Source: Brotonthovivens ammoniilytica
GTDB taxonomy: Bacteria; Bacillota; Clostridia; Lachnospirales; Lachnospiraceae
DNA length: 64,000 nt
Assembly: GCF_025566885.1 (NCBI RefSeq)
Contig: NZ_JAOQJQ010000002.1
Span: 558,001-622,000, forward strand
Direction: 5' to 3'
This document shows positions 46,235-55,052 of this stretch, piece by piece. Position numbers and translations under genes: made by a program. The first letter of the stretch is position 1. Every line of letters begins with the position of its first letter. Below the pieces are notes generated by a model. That model made no database searches. It had not been told where the DNA came from and worked only from the letters and a program-made list of their open reading frames with translations.

Positions 46235-48343
46235 TTGAAACTTGTGATTGCAGAAAAGCCCTCTGTTGCTATGTCACTGGCAGCAGTATTAGGCGCAACG
46301 GAAAGAAAAGACGGTTATCTCGAGGGTTCCGGCTATCTGGTGAGCTGGTGCGTGGGACATCTTTTGGAACTGGCACAGCCGGAGGCTTACAAAGAACAGT
46401 ACGCCAAATGGCGGTATGAGGATCTTCCGATCCTACCGGAAAACTGGAAATATGAAGTGCCAAAGGATAAGAAAACGCAGCTTGCCCTTTTGTGCCGATT
46501 GATGAAGGACAAACGGGTGGATTCCGTGGTATGCGCTACGGATGCCGGACGAGAAGGAGAACTGATCTTCCGTCTGGTCTATGAATATGCCGGATGTAAA
46601 AAGCCTATGGAGCGCCTTTGGATTTCCAGTATGGAGGATGCGGCGATCCGTGAGGGCTTTGACCATCTCCACCCCGGCAGTGATTACGATAAGCTCTATG
46701 ATGCGGCGGTCTGCCGGGCAGGAGCCGACTGGCTGATCGGGATCAATGCCACCCGGCTTTTTTCTGTCCTGTATGGTGTCACCCTAAATGTCGGCCGTGT
46801 TATGTCACCGACACTGGCACTTTTGGTACAGCGTGAGTCGGATATTGAATCCTTCATCAGTAAGCCTTTTTATGTGCCGGAAATCACCTGCGGAGGTTTT
46901 ACTGCTTCCGGCGAAAAAATGACGGAACGATCCGAGGCTGAAAAAATCCGTATGGACTGTGACCACAACTCCGCTTTTGTGCGTTCTGTGGAAAAGCAGG
47001 TAAAAACTATACAGCCTCCCCGCCTTTATGACCTTACAACTCTGCAAAGGGAATGTAACCGTATTTATGGCTATACGGCTCAACAGACCCTTGATTATGT
47101 GCAATCTCTCTATGAAAAGAAGCTGGCAACCTATCCGAGAACGGACAGCCAGTATTTGACGAAGGACATGCAGGCAACCGCCGCTTCCCTGATCCTGTGG
47201 CTGCGTGACAATATGATCTTTGGAAAAGGCTACGCCGGAGAGCCGGACATTGACCGGGTAACAGATGACAGCAAAGTGACTGACCACCATGCCATTATCC
47301 CAACTGTGGAAATCGCACGGACAGACCTGTCAGAGCTTCCTTCCGGGGAGCGGGATGTGCTTACCCTGCTTGCCGTCAGACTGCTTTGTGCCACAACGCA
47401 GGTACACCGATTTGAAGCGGTCACCGCTATATTGGACTGCCAGGGATATACTTTTACGGCAAAAGGAAAGACTATTTTACAGTCCGGCTGGAAAGAGGTG
47501 GAACGGATTCACCGTATGAGTATCAGGCAGAGTGAAACGGAACACAAAGAAAATGAAGCTGTCGCTCTCCCTGTGCTGCAGGAAGGACAGACTTTTGAAG
47601 CTGTATCAGCAAGTCTCCGTGAAGGGAAAACTTCACCGCCGAAACACTATACGGAGGACACACTGCTGTCCGCTATGGAGACTGCCGGTGCGGAAGATAT
47701 GCCGGAAGATGCCGAGCGTAAAGGATTGGGTACTCCGGCTACCCGTGCGGCAACACTGGAAAAGCTGGTTTCTGCCGGATTTGTACAGCGAAAGAAAAAG
47801 CAGCTCATTCCTACGGAAAAAGGAAAGAACCTGATCGCAGTCCTGCCGGACAATATCAAATCTCCCATCTTAACTGCAGAATGGGAATCCATGCTGAAAC
47901 AAGTGGAACATGGCGAACTGTCGGCAACATCTTTTATGGATCAGATTGCAGATATGAGCCGGACGCTGGTAAAAGAACATACTACCCCGGAAGAACGTTT
48001 TGCGGATCTGTTTCCTTCTTCCAAAGGAACTGCACACGAAGCCGTGGGGGTATGTCCCCGCTGCGGTGCCCCGGTATTTGAAGGAAAGAAAGGTTTTTTC
48101 TGCGGCAACAGGGAATGTTCTTTTGCTCTTTGGAAAGATAACCGTTTCTTTTCCAGCAAGAAAAAATCTATCACAAAGTCTGTGGCAGCGGCTCTTTTGA
48201 AAGAGGGCCGCATTTCTATGTCCGGGCTTTACAGTGAAAAAACAGGAAGGACCTATGATGCGGAAGTGATCCTGGATGATACCGGCGGTAAATATGTGAA
48301 TTTCAAGCTGGAATTTCCCGTAAAGAAAGGCAGGCGCAAATGA
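46235..48343 (+). CDS. topB: DNA topoisomerase III
   Basis: This 702-residue type IA topoisomerase starts with TTG at 46235 (MKLVIAEKPSVAMSLAAVLG, the Toprim start). DAGREGELIFRLVYEYAGC holds the acidic site, and the catalytic Tyr300 is in TYPRTDSQYL. The C-terminus has a Cys4-type zinc ribbon (CPRCGAPVFEGKKGFFCGN). ICE-borne TopB enzymes are believed to help process transferred or replicating circular DNA. Length and motifs are complete. Confidence 0.94.
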   Translation: MKLVIAEKPSVAMSLAAVLGATERKDGYLEGSGYLVSWCVGHLLELAQPEAYKEQYAKWRYEDLPILPENWKYEVPKDKKTQLALLCRLMKDKRVDSVVCATDAGREGELIFRLVYEYAGCKKPMERLWISSMEDAAIREGFDHLHPGSDYDKLYDAAVCRAGADWLIGINATRLFSVLYGVTLNVGRVMSPTLALLVQRESDIESFISKPFYVPEITCGGFTASGEKMTERSEAEKIRMDCDHNSAFVRSVEKQVKTIQPPRLYDLTTLQRECNRIYGYTAQQTLDYVQSLYEKKLATYPRTDSQYLTKDMQATAASLILWLRDNMIFGKGYAGEPDIDRVTDDSKVTDHHAIIPTVEIARTDLSELPSGERDVLTLLAVRLLCATTQVHRFEAVTAILDCQGYTFTAKGKTILQSGWKEVERIHRMSIRQSETEHKENEAVALPVLQEGQTFEAVSASLREGKTSPPKHYTEDTLLSAMETAGAEDMPEDAERKGLGTPATRAATLEKLVSAGFVQRKKKQLIPTEKGKNLIAVLPDNIKSPILTAEWESMLKQVEHGELSATSFMDQIADMSRTLVKEHTTPEERFADLFPSSKGTAHEAVGVCPRCGAPVFEGKKGFFCGNRECSFALWKDNRFFSSKKKSITKSVAAALLKEGRISMSGLYSEKTGRTYDAEVILDDTGGKYVNFKLEFPVKKGRRK

Positions 48344-48723
48344 TTGATCGAAAAACCTTTGAATATGGAGGTTATCACTTCACGCCCATACGAAAATTTT
48401 ACAAAAAAGAAGGCGACTTTTTCGCCATATCGAAACGGCTGGCAAGTGACCCCAACTTAGGGCTGTGTACCTATCAGGAGCGGCAAAAGGTACCCTTTGA
48501 TTATAGAGGGTTTTATGCTGTTTCAACTGACAAAGAATGTGATATTTTCCGCTGCGAAGAAAATGGCTTGTTGTATGTACCGGGAAAAAACGAACTTTTT
48601 ATTTACCATGAACCAAAACAGAAAAAGCGGAACTCTATCGCCGATGCCCTTTCACAGTCCAGGAATGTTACTGATGCAACCGGAATTTCCGGCGGCAGAC
48701 AAAGCAGTGACCCGGAAAGGTAG
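48340..48723 (+). CDS. ICE protein of unknown function with RNSI tail
   Basis: This 127-residue soluble protein is not recognised. Features are YGGYHFTPIRKFYKKEGDFF at the N-terminus and an abundance of aromatic residues. It overlaps topB by 4 bases. RNSIADALSQSR (97-108) lies 30 residues from the end and matches the shared tail motif. Similar small proteins accompany topB in related elements; function unknown. Confidence 0.68.
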   Translation: MIDRKTFEYGGYHFTPIRKFYKKEGDFFAISKRLASDPNLGLCTYQERQKVPFDYRGFYAVSTDKECDIFRCEENGLLYVPGKNELFIYHEPKQKKRNSIADALSQSRNVTDATGISGGRQSSDPER

Positions 48724-48728
48724 GCATT

Positions 48729-49097
48729 ATGGCAGAGAGGGAATTAAAACGCTCGGAGCAGTCTGCAATCCGAAAGCTGGTTACAGAGCTTTGCGCCAAC
48801 TATGACTCTCAGGATAAGATCTGCCTTCCCCTGGACAGCCCTTGCTACATGCTGAATAAATGGTGGACCGGTGCTTATTGCCGGTACTTTGAAAAAGCGG
48901 TGTTGCCGGTGGATGCAGCACTGGAATCAGCCATTACCGGCGGGGACACCTCCATGAGACAGAAAATATGCTCTGTGTGTGGAAAATCATATCTTCCTAT
49001 AACCAGCCAGGCATATTGCTCCGATGCCTGCCGGGTCTATGCAAGACGGAAATCCGAGCGGAAACGCAAACGCCGGCAGCGGCAAAACCAACCATGA
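48729..49097 (+). CDS. Cysteine-rich VLP-domain protein
   Basis: This 122-residue protein has the Cys_rich_VLP core (VTELCANYDSQDKICLPLDS, then PCYMLNKWWTGAYCRYFEKA) and a C-terminal Cys2-Cys2 zinc-finger-like element (CSVCGKSYLPITSQAYCSDA, then C) followed by a very basic tail rich in Arg and Lys. It probably binds nucleic acid. The family is typical for ICEs in this group. It lies 5 bp after the preceding gene. Confidence 0.85.
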   Translation: MAERELKRSEQSAIRKLVTELCANYDSQDKICLPLDSPCYMLNKWWTGAYCRYFEKAVLPVDAALESAITGGDTSMRQKICSVCGKSYLPITSQAYCSDACRVYARRKSERKRKRRQRQNQP

Positions 49098-49099
49098 TA

Positions 49100-49212
49100 T
49101 GTCCGCAACTTAGCCCCAAAAGTCCTTGATTTTCAATGGCTATTCGCATCTGTTTTTAAGGGAGCTGTATAAGAATACTCCGGTGCTTTGAAATGAGGTT
49201 AAGTTGCGGACA
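49100..49212 (+). repeat. 13-bp inverted repeat enclosing 87 bp
   Basis: TGTCCGCAACTTA (49100-49112) and its perfect complement (49200-49212) flank 87 bp of noncoding sequence between two genes. It could be a small MITE-like insertion, an operator pair or a structured RNA. I see no gene inside. Confidence 0.6.
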
Positions 49213-49250
49213 AAACTTATATTTTAACAAAAACGATAGGAGGCGATTTT

Positions 49251-49883
49251 TTGAATATCAACACGATTACTGCAGAGGATCTTCGCCGTATGCCGGATAA
49301 GGAAGGACTGATTTTACAGGGCTGCGGCGGAGATCTGACAGAATGGGTGGACGGGATCAACGAAATGCTGACAAATGCAGGCATATTGAAAGATGGCAGC
49401 CAGTTTGAAAATGTGTTTGCTTTTCAGCACGGAGAACTGACCTGTCTGCTTTACCCTTTTGATGATGTGAAACTGGATATAGGGAAACTTGCCCTGTGGC
49501 GTTTACAGACCCATGAAGTCTATGGCGGCACATGGCTGTCGGACTTTGTGCCGAATTATTTAGGCGGATTTATAGAAACACCGGAACCATTGGCAGATAA
49601 ACCGGACTGCCCTCTGATCGGAGCAGATGGGAACATTTTTAATCTGCTTGGTATTGCTTCCCGTACTTTGCGGGAGCATGGTCTAAAAGAACAGGCAAAA
49701 GAAATGTCTGACCGGGTATTTGCTTCCGGCAGTTATGGAGAAGCGCTCTGTATCATTGGCGAATATGTCAACATCACAGATTCCGAACCGGAGCATAAGA
49801 ATTCTCTCCGTCAGCAGCTAAAGGCAACAAAACCGGCAGACCCAGTAAAAAAGCAACAAACTTCCAAACAGCAGGAACGATAA
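49251..49883 (+). CDS. ICE protein of unknown function (210 aa) with KNSL tail
   Basis: This 210-residue acidic, soluble protein is not recognised. TTG at 49251 follows TAGGAGGCGATTT. The segments FAFQHGELTCLLYPFDDVKL and LALWRLQTHEVYGGTWLSDF look like a compact alpha/beta domain. Near the end KNSLRQQLKATK (183-194) matches the shared tail motif. It is the first gene of the last accessory operon, which leads to mobC. Confidence 0.68.
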   Translation: MNINTITAEDLRRMPDKEGLILQGCGGDLTEWVDGINEMLTNAGILKDGSQFENVFAFQHGELTCLLYPFDDVKLDIGKLALWRLQTHEVYGGTWLSDFVPNYLGGFIETPEPLADKPDCPLIGADGNIFNLLGIASRTLREHGLKEQAKEMSDRVFASGSYGEALCIIGEYVNITDSEPEHKNSLRQQLKATKPADPVKKQQTSKQQER

Positions 49884-49896
49884 GGAGGGATGCGAA

Positions 49897-50817
49897 ATGG
49901 AAAGGAAACGGACCTATGGTGTATGGGCAGTACGAAGCAGCACTTCTATTTTCGGACCGGCACAAAGCTGGTGCAAGGAAAATGGAAAACCGTTGGGGTT
50001 TGATAGCAAAGCCGACGCTGAAAACTATGCAAAGGAAGCCAACGAGCATACGACAGCAAATGTCCGATACTATGTGAAAGAAAAAGAACCGGAACCCGGC
50101 GCTGTTCGGAAAGGAACATCTCAACCGGAACTGGATGCGCGCAGCCATGAAGAAGTAATACCAAGAAATGATGCAGCGGAAAAACAAAACGAGATTCCGG
50201 GCCGACAGATTCCTTCTCAAACAGATCCGCTGGTAGAAATCCGCTCTGCGGTCCATAGTAATTACGCGGGTATGGTCGCTATGCTGGGTGCGGACAACCG
50301 TGTGTATTTGGGGCGTGAGGAACGTTGCCATTACCAGGATATGCAGCCATCTTACTATGACAATCAGGACGGTTCCCTGTGTTTTGTCTGTGATCAGCCC
50401 GATATGTATTATTTTCTTTATGGAGAAGGCTGGGCGCATACCCAGACGGAAATGTTGGAACGAGGGCTTACCTTGCGCCAGTATGAAGAATTTGCGAGAC
50501 TGCAAAATGGGGTCCTTGCACAGTTTACCACCCAAAGAGAAATTCTGTTTGCCGGACAGCCGTTTCAGGCGCCGGAAAGTTATCTTCGCAATGCGGAACT
50601 TTATGAGGAAGGACAAACCGGGAACTACAATATGCTGGATGGCAGGCTGAACAACGAACCTCCTGTGCGCCCGGATCTGACAGACGGACAGACGGATGAA
50701 GAAATCCGGGAGCTGGTGCCGGAAGCAAAGCCGTCTTTGATGGACCGTTTGAAAGCAGACAAACCGGAGCATGAAGCAAGGCAGATGATCCCTCCTGTGT
50801 CGGAAAGGGAACGCTGA
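49897..50817 (+). CDS. ICE accessory protein with KPSL tail (306 aa)
   Basis: The 306-residue protein has a short N-terminal domain (YGVWAVRSSTSIFGPAQSWC, residues 6-60, a fold resembling YodL-like ICE domains), a polar linker, and a second domain around YYDNQDGSLCFVCDQPDMYY and GLTLRQYEEFARLQNGVL. KPSLMDRLKADK at residues 278-289 is close to the LPD1 protein's RPSVMDQLAANR. It is likely a member of the polyvalent/YodL-DUF4316 type, but I cannot confirm. Stop and the next start overlap. Confidence 0.7.
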   Translation: MERKRTYGVWAVRSSTSIFGPAQSWCKENGKPLGFDSKADAENYAKEANEHTTANVRYYVKEKEPEPGAVRKGTSQPELDARSHEEVIPRNDAAEKQNEIPGRQIPSQTDPLVEIRSAVHSNYAGMVAMLGADNRVYLGREERCHYQDMQPSYYDNQDGSLCFVCDQPDMYYFLYGEGWAHTQTEMLERGLTLRQYEEFARLQNGVLAQFTTQREILFAGQPFQAPESYLRNAELYEEGQTGNYNMLDGRLNNEPPVRPDLTDGQTDEEIRELVPEAKPSLMDRLKADKPEHEARQMIPPVSERER

Positions 50818-51515
50818 TGGCCGGGGTAAGATTTGAGGATGTAGATCTTTTGGGTGCTCTTTCCCGTATCGTAGATCTTCATACCCAACATTATAAAGAG
50901 GACTTTGACCTGGATAAGGAACTGATTTCAAAACTGGCTGTGTCAGACCGTTCAGAGGATAAACAGCTTCTTTGGATGTCACGCCCTTGCGGAACCTATA
51001 CCCTGCGCGAACGGGAAGTTTATCTGGATGGAAGCCATGAAAATAAAGTGTGGCGGTTTTACCAGGAACAGACAAATGATCCCGTTTTGGCTTATGCCAT
51101 CTCTTTGAAAGAAGTCAGGGACGGAAAAATATTTGGCAATCTCTATCCGCTAAATTATAGAGAACATGTGGAACGGATGAAAAAGCTGACCTGTCCAATC
51201 GGAAATGTAGCCGTTGCATTTGCGGATGGAAATGTTATCACGATTCCCTATCAGGAACGGAGACAGCTTATGAACCGGTTTATGCCAGAGCATGGAGCCC
51301 CTAAAACAATGACTTATCTGCCGGAAAATGAGCCGGAGCTGATGATGATTCTAAAACGGGAACGCTTCAAACGCAGCTATCATGCGACAGCCGGAAATCT
51401 GGAGGAATATCTTGATAAGCTGGAAAAGACCACCCTGCGGGAAAAACTCAAAAGAGCAAAGACGGTGGTTTCAACACAGGAGGTCTCATCTCATAAAAGA
51501 GGGTTGGAACGATGA
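50817..51515 (+). CDS. ICE protein of unknown function (232 aa)
   Basis: This 232-residue soluble protein is not recognised. Notable are DKQLLWMSRPCGTYTLRERE and NREVYLDGSHENK-like polar stretches (residues 55-75), and a basic C-terminal tail. KTTLREKLKRAK (204-215) lies 28 residues from the end and resembles the shared motif with Thr-Thr for Pro-Ser. It overlaps the preceding gene by 1 base and mobC by 4, so it is translated together with the mobilisation genes. Confidence 0.68.
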   Translation: MAGVRFEDVDLLGALSRIVDLHTQHYKEDFDLDKELISKLAVSDRSEDKQLLWMSRPCGTYTLREREVYLDGSHENKVWRFYQEQTNDPVLAYAISLKEVRDGKIFGNLYPLNYREHVERMKKLTCPIGNVAVAFADGNVITIPYQERRQLMNRFMPEHGAPKTMTYLPENEPELMMILKRERFKRSYHATAGNLEEYLDKLEKTTLREKLKRAKTVVSTQEVSSHKRGLER

Positions 51516-51856
51516 AGGGCGGGCATAACAAAAAATCCGTCCGCGTCGAATTTGTCATGTCCGAACCGGAGGCCGAACTGGTAAAAGAACGCATGGCGGA
51601 ACTTGGCATTACCAACCTGTCGGCATATCTGCGAAAGATGGCCGTAGACGGTTACATCATTCACCTTGATATGGGAGATATTCAGGAAATGATCCGGCTT
51701 CTCCGCATTTGTTCCAATAACTTAAACCAATATACCAGACGGGCCAATGAGACCGGCAATATTTATGCCGCAGATATAGATGACATCCGCACCCGTCTGG
51801 ACAGCCTTTGGGATGGCATGGACAAACTGATCCGGGGATTTGCAAACATTTCATAA
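51512..51856 (+). CDS. mobC: MobC-family relaxosome protein
   Basis: This 114-residue protein fits MobC: a basic ribbon-helix-helix-like start (KKSVRVEFVMSEPEAELVKE), GITNLSAYLRKMAVDG, and the conserved SNNLNQYTRRANETGNIY. MobC helps the relaxase open the DNA at oriT. It is coupled to the preceding gene by a 4-base overlap. The relaxase lies 460 bp downstream, after CD1845. Confidence 0.9.
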   Translation: MKGGHNKKSVRVEFVMSEPEAELVKERMAELGITNLSAYLRKMAVDGYIIHLDMGDIQEMIRLLRICSNNLNQYTRRANETGNIYAADIDDIRTRLDSLWDGMDKLIRGFANIS

Positions 51857-51941
51857 ACAGCCGGAAAGCCGTTGCTTTCTTTTTGCCGTCACGGTAAAAT
51901 TTTTATAAGGGCAGATGCCCTTCTGAAAGGAGGCAAAGCGT

Positions 51942-52232
51942 ATGCGTTTGATAGGTAAATTACTGGCACTTCCCTTTATGCTGGTTACGGGGATTCTTTA
52001 TCTGGTATGTAAATTTTTAGTGGTTCTTTCCGGTGCGGTACTTGGGATTCTTTCTGGGATCATCTTTCTGGCGGCATTGGTGCTGTTCTTTGTCGCAGGA
52101 TTTTTGCCGGGTCTTGCATGGCTTATGATCGCCTTTCTTATCAGTCCATACGGTCTGCCTCTGGCGGCTGCATGGCTGGTAGGGATCATTGGCGGGGCAA
52201 ACAGTGCCTTAAAGGATTTTATATTTGGTTAA
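51942..52232 (+). CDS. CD1845-family membrane protein
   Basis: This 96-residue protein is almost entirely hydrophobic, with about three membrane helices (residues 7-28, 30-55, 60-85). It matches the CD1845 family, found between mobC and the relaxase in C. difficile-type elements. Its role is unknown. AAAGGAGGCAAAGCGT precedes the ATG. Confidence 0.82.
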   Translation: MRLIGKLLALPFMLVTGILYLVCKFLVVLSGAVLGILSGIIFLAALVLFFVAGFLPGLAWLMIAFLISPYGLPLAAAWLVGIIGGANSALKDFIFG

Positions 52233-52320
52233 GCAGATTTGGCGGGGCGCATAGGCAGCCCCGCTCTTTTTCTGCAATTATAACTTCTCTGATTGGAATT
52301 AAGTTAAGGAGGTGACGAAA

Positions 52321-53730
52321 ATAGCGACCACAAGACTGATGCCTCTGCATGTAGGAAAAGGTCGGAATATCTCTACTGCGATCTCAGATATTATTGATTA
52401 TGTAGAAAATCCGCAGAAAACCGATTTTGGAAAATTCATTTATGGCTATGAGTGTGATACCCGGCTTGCTGATGCAGAGTTTCTTCTGTCCAAACGACAG
52501 TATGCAAATCTGACCGGCAGAAATCAGGGTGCAGATGATGTGATCGCCTACCATCTCCGTCAGGCATTTAAGCCCGGCGAAGTTACGCCAGAAGAAGCTA
52601 ATCAGATCGGCAGGGATCTGGCACTGAAGCTCACAAAAGGAAACCATGCCTTTGTTGTCTGCACCCATGTGGATAAGCACCATGTCCATAATCACATCAT
52701 TATCAACTCTACTACACTGGACTGTCAGAAAAAATTTCGCAACTTCTGGGGCTCTACCTGGGCAATCCGGCGAATGAATGACAAGCTGTGTTTGGAGCAT
52801 GGACTTTCGATTGTAGAAAATCCGAAACCCAGCCGGGAGCATTATGGCACATGGCTGGGAAATAAAAAGCAGCCTTCCTTTCAGGAGCAGATACGCATTG
52901 CTATTGATGCTGCATTAGAGGAAAAGCCAAAAGATTTTGAGGAACTTCTACAGAAGCTGGAAACTGCTGGGCTGGAAGTCAACCGTGAAAGAAAACATCT
53001 TCGGTTCCGAGTTCCGGGACAAGAAAATTATACCCGATGCGATACGCTCAAAGGCGATTATACAGAACAGGCCATCAAAAAACGGATTGCCGGTACACGG
53101 ACAGTAAAACCCCGCCATGCCTTTTCTAAAAAAACGGTTTCCAAAGTTGGATTGCTGGTTGATATTGAAGCTGCAATCCGTTCCGGCAAGGGGCCTGGTT
53201 ATGAGCGCTGGGCAAAAGTGTTCAATCTAAAGCAGCTTTCTCAGGCAGTGCTCTATTTAAAAGAACATGGCGATATGGGTTATGAGGATCTTCTGGAAAA
53301 AGCCAACGCCACTACCACTAATTTCAATACCTTATCCGTTCAGATCAAAGATCTGGAGTCAAGAATGAATGCCAATGCCGAGCTGCAAAAGCAGATCGTA
53401 AACTATGCGAAAACGAGGGCTGTCTATGTAGAATATCGCAAAGCCGGGTACAGCAAAAAATTCCGAACAGCACATGAGGCTGAAATTTTGTTGCACCAGG
53501 CGGCAAAGAATCATTTTGACGAGTTGGGAATCAAAAAGCTCCCCTCTGTCAAATCTCTCCGGGAGGAATACACCGACCTTCTGGAACAAAAACGGAAAGC
53601 CTATTCTGCCTATAAGCAGGCCAAAAATGATATGAAAGAACTTCATAATGTTCGGGCCAATGTGGAATATCTATTGGAGATTTCTTCCCCGCCACAACCG
53701 CAGCGCAGCACAGAAAAATCCCGTCAATAA
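52321..53730 (+). CDS. Relaxase (MobA/VirD2-type, MOBP)
   Basis: This protein of about 469 residues nicks oriT and is carried with the strand into the recipient. The catalytic Tyr27 is in SDIIDYVENPQKT, and the metal site is in HVDKHHVHNHIIIN (His116-His125). The frame is open from GTG 52312, but AAGGAGGTG (52306-52314) covers that codon. The codon ATA at 52321, six bases after it, gives the usual family start MATTRLMPLH, so initiation at ATA is likely. The C-terminal half is a long coiled coil (ARVEY-like helices from about residue 340) with a Pro/Ser tail. Confidence 0.92.
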   Translation: MATTRLMPLHVGKGRNISTAISDIIDYVENPQKTDFGKFIYGYECDTRLADAEFLLSKRQYANLTGRNQGADDVIAYHLRQAFKPGEVTPEEANQIGRDLALKLTKGNHAFVVCTHVDKHHVHNHIIINSTTLDCQKKFRNFWGSTWAIRRMNDKLCLEHGLSIVENPKPSREHYGTWLGNKKQPSFQEQIRIAIDAALEEKPKDFEELLQKLETAGLEVNRERKHLRFRVPGQENYTRCDTLKGDYTEQAIKKRIAGTRTVKPRHAFSKKTVSKVGLLVDIEAAIRSGKGPGYERWAKVFNLKQLSQAVLYLKEHGDMGYEDLLEKANATTTNFNTLSVQIKDLESRMNANAELQKQIVNYAKTRAVYVEYRKAGYSKKFRTAHEAEILLHQAAKNHFDELGIKKLPSVKSLREEYTDLLEQKRKAYSAYKQAKNDMKELHNVRANVEYLLEISSPPQPQRSTEKSRQ

Positions 53731-53775
53731 GGTTTGTCTGCTTTTCGCTTTCAGCGTTCCAACGGAATGCGCAGC

Positions 53776-53886
53776 CATTGCCACCGGCAATGATTTCAGG
53801 GGTTTGGGGATATGTCACCAACAAGCATTTAGCAGGAATTCCGGGAACGGGATTTCTGCTAAATACGCAATCTTACGTAAGATTGC
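53776..53886 (+). repeat. Cluster of hairpins between relaxase and cargo
   Basis: Three inverted repeats lie here: CATTGCC-ACC-GGCAATG (53776-53792), ATTTAGCAG (53827-53835) with CTGCTAAAT (53856-53864), and a perfect 20-bp palindrome GCAATCTTACGTAAGATTGC (53867-53886). No gene is seen. Candidates are a terminator, an oriT or a scar of cargo insertion. Confidence 0.6.
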
Positions 53887-53910
53887 ATTGCTTGCCGATT
53901 TGCTAACACC

Positions 53911-53964
53911 TTGCATTTTTAATGAGGATGTAGTAGTATATATCGTGGTTAGTTGTGGCTAATC
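53911..53964 (+). promoter_or_regulatory. Promoter and GGTTAG-N6-CTAATC operator of the AraC gene
   Basis: TTGCAT (53911-53916) and TAGTAT (53934-53939) are 17 bp apart. GGTTAG-TTGTGG-CTAATC (53947-53964) follows directly, at the expected transcription start. It is the first of three related palindromes in the cargo region. Confidence 0.7.
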
Positions 53965-53989
53965 AAGAAGAATGAAATGGGGTGATTTG

Positions 53990-54958
53990 ATGGAAGCGGC
54001 GATGAAACAATCACAGCTTCACGATATATATTTTCCTGAAAAAAAAGAAAAAAGTGCAAATTTGATTCTTCAACAAAGCACAGATACCGGAACCGGAGAA
54101 ATGACCTGTTATGATGTGGCCCCTGGAATACAGATAACATATAATCATCTCAATATGGATTCCTGCTATCAACCTTTAATTCCGAAAGAGGATTTTCTTC
54201 AAATCGATCACTGTCTGGAAGGATGCTATGAGTGTGAATTGGCCGGTGGCTCTGTTAGCTTTTTAGGTGAAGGAGATTTATCGGTTAGTAATCTTTGTAA
54301 AGGGCAACAGTTATTTGTTGGTTCAAGGATTCCGTTAAAAAAATATCGTGGTATTACTGTTCTCTTAGAAATGGAAGGAGCTCAAAAGACCCTCAATACA
54401 GATTTTCGGCAAGGAGATATTAACCTGCAGCAAATCCGTGATACTCTATGTGGTGATGGACGTTCTCTTTTGATTAAGTCTAAGCATGAAATAGATCATA
54501 TTTTCAGCGAACTTTATCGGGTGGATGAGAGAATCCGGATTCCGTATTTCTGGATTAAAGTGATCGAACTTTTGCTGTTTTTAAGCCTATTGGATGCCAG
54601 CTATGTGAAAAAACCCCGACAGTTTTCTGAGGATGTTTCCAAAGGGACACAACAAGCATACCAATATATCATTGAGAACCCTTTTTCCAAAATAACGATC
54701 TCTCAACTGGCAGAGATGTTCCATGTGGCAGAATCCAGCATGAAGCGGTGTTTTACTTCTATCGCTGGCAACTCGATAGGTACCTTTATGAAAATAAAGC
54801 GTATGGAGGCTGCTGCGGAACTGCTTGTTTCCGAACCACAGCTTAGTATCTGCGAAGTAGCCGAGGCTGCCGGATATGAAAATCAAAGCAAGTTTTCCGC
54901 CGCTTTTAAGTCAATTATGGGCGTTACTCCGTTTGCATATCGCTGCAAATCGTGGTGA
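53990..54958 (+). CDS. AraC-family transcriptional regulator
   Basis: This 322-residue protein has an N-terminal ligand-type domain and a C-terminal double HTH (ITISQLAEMFHVAESSMKRC, then AAELLVSEPQLSICEVAEAA, GYENQSKFSAAFKSIMGVTP). The family resembles metallophore regulators of the YbtA/PchR kind, which act as activators in the presence of their ligand. I chose the ATG at 53990 after GGGGTGATT; the ATG at 53972 is also possible. It lies upstream of the importer operon in the same direction. Confidence 0.88.
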   Translation: MEAAMKQSQLHDIYFPEKKEKSANLILQQSTDTGTGEMTCYDVAPGIQITYNHLNMDSCYQPLIPKEDFLQIDHCLEGCYECELAGGSVSFLGEGDLSVSNLCKGQQLFVGSRIPLKKYRGITVLLEMEGAQKTLNTDFRQGDINLQQIRDTLCGDGRSLLIKSKHEIDHIFSELYRVDERIRIPYFWIKVIELLLFLSLLDASYVKKPRQFSEDVSKGTQQAYQYIIENPFSKITISQLAEMFHVAESSMKRCFTSIAGNSIGTFMKIKRMEAAAELLVSEPQLSICEVAEAAGYENQSKFSAAFKSIMGVTPFAYRCKSW

Positions 54959-55052
54959 GCTAATTGGATTAAAAATTCACCCGCTTGGTTATAGAAGCCA
55001 CCCTTTTCGGCCTGCTATAATTAACAATAGCCGGTGGCAATAAGAGTTAATG

